Source: Pelagophyceae sp. CCMP2097 | Lineage: Eukaryota > Sar > Pelagophyceae | Assembly: GCA_026770575.1 (NCBI GenBank) | Contig: MU657164.1 | Location: forward strand, 964,134-984,061 | DNA: 19,928 bases | Direction of reading: 5' to 3' | Shown: positions 9,286 through 17,813 of the stretch, piece after piece | Layout: each line of letters begins with the position of its first letter | Numbering within the stretch: the stretch's first letter is position 1 | The notes under the pieces: model-generated | The model's input: the letters and a program-made list of their open reading frames with translations, nothing else | What the model was told of the DNA's origin: nothing | The model's database searches: none | Translations under genes and position numbers: made by a program

Positions 9286-9490
9286 CGGGTTCGGGTTTGC
9301 CCGAAACCCGCGGGTCAGGTTTGCCGGGTTTGCGCATTTTGGCCGACCCGTCGACCCGCGGGTTTGGCCGTGGCCCGAACCCGAACCCGACCCTTCGAAG
9401 ATGGGGTTTGGTCGCTCGACAAACCCGCGACCCGAGGTCGCGGCACAAATTGAAAACCCGACCCGACCCGAATACACCACCACTGCTCCT
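9286..9490 (+). repeat. GC-rich hairpin repeat in intron 1, copy B
   Basis: Direct-orientation copy of the block at 8507-8683. Shared landmarks in the same order: CGGGTTCGGGTTTG, CGAAACCCGCGGGTC, TTTTGGCCGAC, CCCGAACCCGACCC, GGTTTGGTCG, CGGCACAAATTGAA and TGCTCCTG. It is slightly longer, mainly from extra CCCGACCCG units. Confidence 0.65.
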
Positions 9491-10874
9491 GCGCGGCCCT
9501 TGCGTGCCCGTCTTGCATTTCTGGAAGACTCACTGCCGCCGGAAGACTCGCTGCCTTTGCATTTCCGGAAGACCCCGTTACGGGCCCTCGTCAGAGGGAC
9601 CCATCACAGGGGTCCCGCCACGGCCCTCGTCACGGGGATCTCGACTCTAGAACTCTAACCAGAGGAAGCTTTTCATAGGGCCCTTGTCATAGGGGCCTTT
9701 ACGGGGACTTGTCAGAGGGGCCTCGTCGTCACTGGGACCTTTTCATAGGGCCTTTGTCAGAGGGACCCTATCACAGGGACCCCGTCTTGGGCTCTTTTCA
9801 GAGGGAACCCGTCACAGGGATCTGTCATGGGCCCTTGTCAGAGGGACCCTGTCACAGGGATTCTGTCACGGGCCCTCGTCAGAGGGACCCTGTTCGAGGG
9901 ACCCCGTCACGGGCCCTCGTCACGGGGACCTCGAGGACTCTTGCCAGAAGGACAGAGGTCACTGGGACCTTTCTCTAGGGCCCTTGTCAGAGGGGCACGT
10001 ACGGGGACTTGTCACGGGGACCCTGTCACAGGGACCCCGTCACGGGCCCTCGTCCCGGGGATGTGTCGAGAGCTCTTGCCGGAAGGACCGAGTCAGGGGG
10101 GCCGAGTCAGTGGGAACTGTTCCTAGGGCCCTTGGCAGAGGGACCTTTACGAGAATGTTTAGAGGGACCTTTACGGGGACCTTGCCAGAGGACCTCGCCG
10201 GATGGACCTCGCCTGAGAGAGCGCCCTCTCCAAAAGTTTCCACGACGAGGGTCCTTGTCACGGCAACCTCGACTCGGCGACGTCGTGAAAGGGCCCTCGT
10301 AACGGGGACAAGGGACCTCGACACGGGAAACTTGTGACGTGGCTCGCCAAGGGACCTCGTCACAACGACCTCGTCGCGGGGGCGTCGTCTGCTCGGGCAC
10401 TTTCCAAGGGGCCTTGCCACGGGGCGCGTCCCAGAGGATTCTTGCCACAGCGACTTTGTCACAGGGACCTCGCCACGGGGACCTCGTCACGGAGACCTCG
10501 TCACGGCGACCTCGTCACGGGGACCTTGTCTCGGGGACCTGTCACGGGGACCTCGTCACAGGGACCTCGCCACGGGGACCTCGTCAAAAGGTCCTCGTCA
10601 CGGGGACCTTGTCACGGGGATCTGTCACAGAGACCTCGATACGGGGACCTCGTCACGGGGACCTCGTCACGGGGACCTCGTCACGGGGACCTCGTCAAAG
10701 GGACCCGTTACAAGGACCTTGTCACAAGGACGTTGTCACGGGAACGTTGTCACAGGGGCGTCACAGAGGCCTCGTCAAAGGGATTTTCCGACGGGGACCT
10801 CGTCACAGGAGACGTGTCGCGGGGACCTTTTCAAAGGGACGGGCTCGCGCCCTTTCCGAATGCCCCGCTCTTAG

Positions 10875-11208
10875 GTTCGAGGGCTCGTTCCGCGTCGCGC
10901 GCGTATTGGTGCCGCAGCGGCATGGGTATAAATTCGGGGGAAGGGGTTTCGCCTTTGTTTCGGTTCCAACGTCGCAGTCTCAAGCTGCCATCTCGGCGAT
11001 GCACCACTTCCACTTGAAGGGCCAGCCGCTCGCCGTCCACGTCGCCTCTCAAACGATGGACAAGGTCGACGCGTTGAAGCAGGAGGCTGTTGAAGCGCGG
11101 GCGGCTTTCGAGGCGATAAAGAAAGAAAACGATGCACGGGTCAAATTAAGATGGCAGCTCGCGGTTCGGGCGAACCGCAAGCTTTCGGCGGCGAAGAACG
11201 CGGAGCAG
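10875..11208 (+). CDS. Exon 2: second half of RRM and long helix
   Basis: After the AG at 10873-10874 the exon reads FEGSFRVARVLVPQRHG, then RNP1 GGRGFAFVSV, then AAISAMHHFHLKGQPLAVHVA: RRM strand 2 through strand 4. Joined to exon 1 the domain runs ...DVRTA|FEGSF... with normal RNP2-RNP1 spacing. The C-terminal part (DKVDALKQEAVEARAAFEA and KKENDARVKLRWQLAV) is a charged helix, possibly a coiled coil. I end the exon at CAG|GTGTTG because the frame then runs into non-conserved, repeat-like sequence. Confidence 0.85.
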
Positions 11209-12709
11209 GTGTTGGGAGTGTGGTACGACTTTTCGAGCGCGTTTAGTGTCGTGAGGTGCAGTGTCTTTTGGAAACCGGATTATAGAGTTTGTTCACAGTG
11301 TCTGTTGGAGAGTGCCCTCTGGAACCCGGGTGCGAGAGGTTTGGATCTGCCACAGACTTCGATCGACACGCCGGCCTCCAAAGGCCTCGAGACTGGCTCG
11401 GACGCGATCCTGCGCTTAGAACGGGGGGGGCTCTACTTGGGGGATTACAGAGGCCGCGAGACTCGGGCCGAGGATACTGGGGTTCGAGACATGAAAACTC
11501 GACCCTGCTGGGTGCTTGATACTGGATGCTCGAGGCTCGGGTTCTCGAGACCGGGGCATCTCGAGGGGCCTCTAGACTGGCATCTCTCTCCTGGGCCCTC
11601 CCTACCAGGGCCTTGATACTGGGGCGTCGAGACTCGGGCCCTATACTCTCTCTCCCGGAAACCTCCATCCTGCTGAGGCCCGTATACTGGGTTCTCGAGA
11701 CTGGGGCCTCGAGACTCGGAGCCTCTATTGGGCCCATGTACTTGGGACGACGTTATTACTGGGACCTCGTGACTGGGGCCTCGATACTCGGGTCCCTCGG
11801 GCGCAAGACTCGGGCCTCGAGACTGGAAGCCTCGAGACCGGGGCCTATAGACCGGGACCTCGAGACTCGGGTCTCACGACTCGGTCCTCGATCCTCGAGC
11901 CTCTAAACTAGGCTTTAGACTTGGGCCCCTTTCCTGGAGCCTTGATATTGACCCCTCTTGATGAGCCTTGATATTGGGGCCTCGGTACCGGGGTCCCCTA
12001 TGCGGGCGCCTATGCGGGCGCCCTAGACAGGGGTGCGACACGCTGGAAAGCCCCTACCGCGGGCTTTTTTGGTAGCCTCGAGATGGGGAACGTCGAGACC
12101 TCGATCCTGGGTTCTCAACACCGGGCCTTGATACCGGGGCCTCTAGACAAGGGCCTCTTCTAGACTGGGGCCTCGATACTCGGGTCCTTCGGTGCGCGAG
12201 ACTGGGGCCTCTATACTGGAAGCCTTGAGACTCGAGCCTTGAGACTTGGGCCTCTCGACTTGGGCCCCATTCCTGGGGCCTCGATACCGGGGCCTCTGCT
12301 TGAAGCCTCGAGACCGGGGCCTCGATACTCAGGCCTCTGGACTGGAAGCCTCGAGACTGGAAGCCTCGAGGCCGGGGCGCTCGACTCAGGCCCCTCGACT
12401 GGAAGCCTCGATATCGGAAGCCTCGAGACTCGGGTTGTGATACCGGGGTCCCTTGACCGGAAGGCTTGATACCGAGGGCCCCGCTCCCGGGGACTCGCTC
12501 CCGGGCTTCCCTACGCGCCTCTTGACTGGAAACCTGGGGGGCTCTCGAGACATGGCCGTCTGCCGGGGTCCCTGGGCGGCGCGCCACGGCGTCGTCCCTC
12601 GTCGTCGAGAGCCCTCGTATGCCGTGCACCGACGTGAGTTGATTCACGGGCCGCAGGCCGACCAGAGTTGATTCACGCACCTGGGTGGCGGGAAAGCCGC
12701 ACTCCCAAG
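11209..12709 (+). repeat. Intron 2 (1501 bp) with 14-15-bp GGGGCCTCGAGACT array
   Basis: Donor GAGCAG|GTGTTG, acceptor CTCCCAAG|GTAAAC, phase 0. From about 11,450 to 12,560 the sequence is an imperfect tandem array based on GGGGCCTCGAGACT, with variants GGAAGCCTCGAGACT and GGGGCCTCGATACT. The last 150 bp are non-repetitive except for a 13-bp duplication, GAGTTGATTCACG, at 12636-12648 and 12665-12677. ORFs on both strands here are repeat translations. Confidence 0.65.
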
Positions 12710-12795
12710 GTAAACTTCGCCACCGCGCTGCACCGCCTCGGCGCGCTCTCGCACACCTTCGACGCGCAGCCGAATGCGCGCCTGCGGCACCTCAT
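12710..12795 (+). CDS. Exon 3: start of OPR-type region
   Basis: Reads VNFATALHRLGALSHTFD, then AQPNARLRHL and the first two bases of the next codon. The xNFATALHRLG motif is typical of the region preceding LANxxWAFA repeats in algal RNA-binding proteins (family recall). The 5' edge follows AAG at 12707-12709. The 3' edge is uncertain: AT|GCGCGC fits the phase needed by exon 4, while a GTAAAC donor 7 nt later (12803) is more canonical but would need a different exon 4 start. Confidence 0.6.
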
Positions 12796-13198
12796 GCGCG
12801 CCGTAAACGGCCCGCGCCGAAGCAATCCAGTCGAAGAAACGCAGTCGAAGCAATCCAGTCAAAGAATCGCTTCGTCCAAGAAATCCGAGGCTCGGGGCCT
12901 CGGAGCTCCCCGATTGCCAGGGCGCGGTCTAGGCGACGAAGAGTTTAACTTGCGAGGCGGACCTGTTTTGAGCCGCGCCCGCCGGAAAACCCGGACCGTG
13001 TCGGGAACCCCGTCGGGAAAGCCGGAGTGCCAGAAAGCAAGCCGACGCGCAACAGAGGCCGAGGGTGGTATCCCGGGGGACCAGCGGGCGCGCGCGCCGG
13101 AGAGCACGCCAGAAGAGCGAGCGGCGCTTCCGGAAGTCGCTACCGTGCGACTCAAGGATGGCCACGTTCCTCAAAGGATGGCCACTCGCTACCTGCAG
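12796..13198 (+). other. Intron 3 (about 403 bp), boundaries tentative
   Basis: Proposed GCGCGC donor and CCTGCAG|G acceptor. The interior is not a long array but has short direct duplications: GAAGCAATCCAGTC twice near 12822-12862 and AAGGATGGCCAC twice near 13154-13185. No LANxxWAFA motif occurs in any frame inside it. Confidence 0.5.
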
Positions 13199-13292
13199 GT
13201 GGCAATCCCGGCACCTCGCCAACGCCGCCTGGGGCTTGGCCAAGCTGCGCGGCGCCGACGCGGCCGCGCGGGAAGACGTCTTTCTCGCTCTC
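13199..13292 (+). CDS. Exon 4: OPR-type repeat 1
   Basis: Encodes WQSRHLANAAWGLAKL, then RGADAAAREDVFLAL. HLANAAWGLAKL is an OPR-type motif with the conserved Leu-Ala-Asn and Trp. Reading on gives only AR and a TAG. Ending at CTC (13292) and joining 13657 gives VFLAL|ACKTIKRISAF, which matches the usual spacing (LFxAxAxxAIKRIxxF) between repeats. The motif is clear in sequence; the exact edges are inferred. Confidence 0.7.
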
Positions 13293-13656
13293 GCGCGATA
13301 GCGGCGCCCGAGGGCGAACGCGTCTGGGGACGAGACTCGTTGCAACTGTTAAAAACCCTCGACTCGAGTCTGGAGCCGCAGAGGCCCCGCGGGCCTGGAG
13401 GACGGCAGAGCTTTGGGCGAGGGGCGGCAGAGCTTTGGGAGAGCACCCTTGGCAAGGGCCAGCGAAGAAAGAGCTGCTTTGAACCCCCCTGCAACGACGG
13501 CCTCGTGCCGCACTCAAACGTTGCGCAGAGCAAGGCAGGGAGCGCGGCGCGGGCCTCGGCCGCGCGGCATCCCGGAGCGGCTGACTCGCGCCAAATGAAA
13601 TGATCGAGCAGGTTTTTCGAATCTCCGAGACTGTGCCGCTTAGCAGCGTTGCTTAG
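13293..13656 (+). other. Intron 4 (364 bp), proposed GC-AG
   Basis: Starts GCGCGA and ends GTTGCTTAG|G. No GT in this neighbourhood both preserves frame and restores the repeat spacing. Contains a 13-bp direct duplication, GCAGAGCTTTGGG, near 13,404-13,440. Nothing else recognisable. Confidence 0.55.
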
Positions 13657-13812
13657 GCTTGCAAGACTATCAAGCGGATTTCGGCCTTTAGCGCCATGGA
13701 CCTCTCAAACATGGCGTGGGCCTTTGCGACGGCGGGGTTCCAGGCGCCGCAGCTTTTTGAGGCCGTGGCATCCGAGTCGCGATTGAAGTTGAATTCGTTC
13801 AACGCGCAAGAC
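13657..13812 (+). CDS. Exon 5: OPR-type repeat 2
   Basis: Encodes ACKTIKRISAFSAMDLSNM, then AWAFATAGFQAPQLFEAVA and SESRLKLNSFNAQD (52 residues). DLSNMAWAFATAG is one full motif, and FNAQD is the lead-in to the next. The consensus demands LANTxWAFA directly after FNAQD. That sequence lies 4.0 kb downstream as VANTVWAFAKAG at 17814. The in-frame continuation AHDRVGSPERCG does not fit the family. Confidence 0.8.
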
Positions 13813-14395
13813 GCGCACGACCGCGTCGGTTCGCCGGAGCGGTGCGGCTTGGAAACCGCGGGTTTGATGGAAACGCCGCTTGGGAAAACCCGAGAAAGTC
13901 GAAACGGGCGGCACAAGGCACGCTGGGGAGGACGCGCCCGGGAACGCGCAACCCCTCGACTGGGCCTCTGCGACGATCGCTTTGGCGGGCCTTTCGAATA
14001 GTGCCTTGGGCGGTCTCTCGATTGTCCCTTTGAGACGGTCCCATGGACGTTCGTTTGGACGGTCGCTCGGCTGCAGCCCCTCTGCGACGGTCCCATGGAC
14101 GGTCCCTCGGTCGGTCGCTTGCGGGGCCGCTCGGCTGTGGCCCCTCTGCGACGTCCCGTGGGCGGGCCCTCGAACGGGCCCTCGGACGGTCGCTTGGACG
14201 GTCCTTGGGACAGTTCCTTGGGACGGTCCTTTGGACAGATCCTTTGGATAATTTCTTGGAACAGTTCCTTGGGCGGTCCCTTGGGCGGTCCCTTGGGCGG
14301 TCCCTCGGCGGGCCCTTGGGCGCCCGCTCGGCTCCTCGACTGCGGCCCCTCTGCGGCATTTCCCTGGGCGGTCTCTCAGACGGTTGCTTGCTTAA

Positions 14396-14905
14396 TATCC
14401 ACCCTGGGTGGGGCTGGCCCAGGCGGGAATAACCGCCAAACCCGAGTCAAAGGTGGGCTTCCAGGCCCGGATGCCCGGGTGCCCGTGCTTCGGAGAACGT
14501 TCTCGCGCATGAAGCGCGCGTCTCCTCGCGCCGGTTTGGACGCCCAAGCGCTTTGGTACTTCGGTCGCGGTTCGGTGGGGTTGCCGGTTGGGGGGCGGGT
14601 GCGTCGGCGGCAAGTAGTGCTCAAGCGGGGTGGGGATGCACCGCGTTTCGGCCCAGGGCATAGCCTGGGTCCTTCCCTCCGTCTGTGCCCGTTGCCTCCG
14701 AGCTAAAGTAGATAGTCTGCAAGACTTATAGGCTGTTGTTGCTGCAACAGAGACCGGGTCCTAGGTGAACTTGGAGCGCGTCGGGGGTGGACGTGGCGAG
14801 GAAGAGCCCAGGTGGCATGGGCGTCCGGTGCCTAAAAAGGGGCGATTGCAGCAGGCTATATACCTCGATGGAGCCGTGTGCCCCTATGGCAGCCTGTGCC
14901 CCTCC
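14396..14905. other. Non-repetitive island inside intron 5
   Basis: About 500 bp without the array unit between two arrays. One plus-strand frame (14095-14706) reads RMKRASPRAGLDAQALWYFG, faintly like the FDAQALANxxWAF lead-in, but it lacks Asn and the rest of the motif. I do not call an exon. It could be a remnant of original intron sequence, a decayed exon or an unrelated element. Confidence 0.35.
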
Positions 14906-17245
14906 CGGCTACGGTTGCTTGGTCGGTCGCTTGGGCGGTCCCTCGACGATGCTGGGATGGTCGCTTCAACGGTCCCTCGAACGGTCGCTCGGACGGTCCG
15001 TTGGACAGTTCCTTGCGGCAGTTCCTTCGACGGTCCCTCGGACGGACCCTTTACGGTCCTTCTGCGACGGCCCTTTGACGGTTCCTTCGACTGGCTCCTT
15101 CGATCCCCCGGGTGGTCCCGTGGGCCTTCCCGTGGGCCTTCCCTTGACGATTCTTCTGCGAGGGTCGCTTGAACAGTCACTCGGACGGCCCCTTGGAGGG
15201 TCGCTTGGATGGTCCCTTGGGCGGTCTTTGGAACGGACCCTGCGACGGTTCTTTCGTCGGTCTTTTGGACAGGTCCTCTGTCGGTCCCTTGGGTGGTCGC
15301 TCGATGGGCCTTCAACGGGACCTTTGCGACGATCCCTTCGACCGGGCCCTTTGACCAGTCAAGGACGGTCTCTCGACGGCCCCTCTGCGACGGTCCCGTG
15401 GACGGTCCAGAAGGGCGGTCGTTGGGAAGACCGCAAAGACTGCGGTCTCTCTGCGACGTCCTCTGAACAGATCCGTGGTCCCTTGGATGCCCCCTTGGGC
15501 GGTCCTTTGGGAGGACCCTCGACGGTCCTTTCTGCGACGGCCCTTGACGGTCTCTTCGACTGGTCCCTTCCGTCCCTTGGACGGCCCCTTGGACGGCCCC
15601 TCGACAATGTCTCTGCGACGGTCCCGATGACGGTTCCTCGGACGGTCGTTTGTGCGGCCGCACTGCTGCAGTCCCTCTGAGCGGGCCCTCGGACGGTCGC
15701 TTGGATGCCCCCTTGGGCGGTCCCTCTGAGACAGCCCCGTGGACGGTCCCTTGGACGGTTCCTTGGGCGGGCCCTCGGCCCCTCGGTCGGTCGCTCCGAC
15801 GGTCCTTTGGACAGTTCCTTTGGATAGTTCCTTGGAAGGTCCCTCGACGGTCTCTCAACGGCCCCTCTGCCGTTCCTTTGATCCATTCCTTAGACGGGTA
15901 CATTGGGCGGTCCCTCGGTGGTCCCTCTGCGATGGTCCCGTGGTCGATCCCTCGGACGGTCACTTGGGCGGTCGATCGGCTGCCTGTGCAAGGGTGTGCG
16001 GTCCCTCGGGCGTTGGCTTGGATGCCCCTCGGGCGGTCCCTCGGTCGGTCCCCCGGACGGTCTCCCGGACGGTCCTTTGAATCATTCCTTCGGACAGTTC
16101 CTTCAAAAGTCCCTCGGGACGGTCTCTCTGCAATGGCCCCTTAGATCGGCTCCTTCGGTCCCTTGGACGGTCCCTTGGGCGGTCCCTCGACGGCCCCTCT
16201 GCGACGCTCGCTTTCACGGTCTCTCGGACGGTCCCTTTTGGGGTCCTTTGGACAGTTCCTATGGACAGTTCCTTGGACGGTCCCAAAGACGGTCCCTCTG
16301 CGAGGGTCGCTTTGACGGTCAATCGGAGGGTCGCTTGGGCGGTCCCTTGGACATTTCCTTTGGACATTTCATTGGACGGTCCTTTGGGAGGTCCCTCGAG
16401 GGTCCCTCTGCGACGGTCCCTCTGCGACGGTCCCTCTGACGGCCTCTCGAACTGTCGCTTGGATTGTTTCTCGGATTCTCGTTGGACGGTCCTTTGGAAA
16501 GTTCTTTGGGACAGTTCCTTGGGCGGTCCTTCGACGGTCCCTCGACTGGCCCTCTGCGACGGTCGCTGTGACGTGCCCTTTGAAATTGGTCCTCCGACTC
16601 ATCCCTTGGACCGGTCCCTTCCAAGGGACGGTCCCGAGGACGGTCCCTCTGCGACGGTCCCCTGAACGGTTCCAAAGGGCGGTCGCTTGGGTGGCCCAAA
16701 GGGCGATCCTTCAGACGATGCCGTGGGTGGTCCTATGGACACTTCCTTGGGACAGCTCCTTGAGCGGTCCCTCGACGGACCCTCGGGCGCCCGCTTGGCT
16801 ACCGGCCCCTCGACTGCGGCCCTCTGCGGCAGTTCCCTGGGCGGTCTCTCAGACGGCCACTTGGACGGTCCCTTGGACGGTCCCTCGACGGTCCCTCTGC
16901 GACGGTCCCTCTGCGACGGTCCCGTGGACGGTCTCTCGGGCGGTCATTTCGGCGGTCGCTTGGCTGCCGGACCATTCAAGAAACTGTCAAAGGAGCCGCC
17001 AAAAAGGCATCGTCTAAGGACCGTCGCAGAGGGACCGTCTCGGGACTGGTCGATCGGACTGGTCCAAGGGATCATCGCAGAGGCACCGTCGAGGGCCTGT
17101 CCGAGGCATCTTCCAAGGAACTGTCCTTTTGAAAGTGTCCAGAGGGGCCGCCAAATGGGCCGTTGCAGGGTTTGTCCGAGAGTTTGTCCAAGGGACCGTT
17201 TGAGGGACTGTCGAAAGAATGGCAGAAGGACCTTGGAGGGATGAG

Positions 17246-17263
17246 TTAGGGTTAGGGTTAGGG
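17246..17263 (+). repeat. Interstitial TTAGGG x3
   Basis: Three perfect TTAGGG units flanked on both sides by GGGATGAG (17238-17245 and 17261-17268), inside the reverse-oriented part of the intron 5 array. TTAGGG is the telomere unit of many protists. At only 18 bp it may be a chance or local microsatellite. Confidence 0.5.
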
Positions 17264-17813
17264 ATGAGTTGGAGGGGCCCAAGGGACCGTCGCAGAGGGT
17301 CCGCCGCAGGGACTGCTGAGGGGCCGTCCGAGGGGCCGTTCCCGTGGACAGTCCTTCGGACAGTCGTTTGGACGGCCGCTCGGCTGCGGCCCCTCTGCAA
17401 CTTTCCTCGCACGGGCCCTCGGACGGTCCCTCGGACGGTCACTCGCACGGTCCCTCGGCTGTCGCTCTGGCGGTCCTTCGAGGGGCCCTCTGCGACTGTC
17501 CCTTTTGCGGTCCCTCGGACGGTCCCTCGAACCCCTCTGAGGGTTGCTTGGATAGTCTTTTCGACGGTTCCTTTGACGGTCCCTCGGGCGGTCCCTCGGG
17601 TGGTCCCTAGTGCGGTTGGCCGCCGCGCTCAAAAGTTTTCGGAAGAGCGCCGTCAGCCCGCCAGGACCCGCGCCGCCTTTGGCCATGGGGTTGATACCGG
17701 CGATGCGCGAATGCAATAAAGGGTCGGATGGGTCTCATCGAAGAGGAACACCGTCCGATTGAGTCAGATCCAGCGGAGGCACTCGAGTGGTTTGTCCAAA
17801 AAAGAGTCCGTAG

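Larger units (their letters stand above)
8450..10874 (+). repeat. Intron 1 (2425 bp), packed with repeats
   Basis: Donor AGC|GTGCGT, acceptor CGCTCTTAG|GTTCG. Contents in order: a GC-rich hairpin repeat (8507-8683); irregular CAAGGCCTCTTT-type repeats (about 8700-8930); an array built on GGGACCGTC (about 8940-9280); a second copy of the hairpin repeat (9286-9490); then a long array with a 14-bp unit, GGGGACCTCGTCAC, clearest at 10440-10720. Because 14 is not a multiple of three, the array gives a 14-residue periodic translation in every open frame. These ORFs are not genes. Confidence 0.8.
13813..17813 (+). repeat. Intron 5 (about 4001 bp), giant 12-bp-type repeat array
   Basis: Donor AAGAC|GCGCAC gives a perfect consensus join; GTCGGT at 13825 would add AHDR and is the canonical alternative. 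Acceptor GTCCGTAG|GTGGCC. Tandem repeats fill about 13,990-14,395 and 14,910-17,620: mostly 12-bp units such as CGGTCCCTTGGG and GACGGTCCCTCG, with 13-14-bp CTCTGCGACGGTCC variants. From about 16,975 to 17,340 the units run in the opposite orientation (GGGACCGTC). A non-array island lies at 14,396-14,905 and a last non-array stretch at 17,625-17,813. Confidence 0.75.

Noticed and set aside
8838..9658. Gly/Pro/Ser-rich plus-strand ORFs
   Set aside because: Translations of intron 1 repeats, including the hairpin block; composition follows the DNA repeat.
10440..10720. CRISPR-like regular repeat
   Set aside because: Units are 14 bp with no unique spacers, in a eukaryotic intron; it is a minisatellite.
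10339..11616. 425-residue plus-strand ORF
   Set aside because: Only 10875-11208 (the RRM second half) is real. The rest is translated 14-bp array and intron 2.
14787..15963. Long overlapping ORFs on both strands (297 and 359 residues)
   Set aside because: Both are periodic translations (GRSLGRSL, RDRPRDRP) of the 12-bp array, open in several frames at once; no domain.
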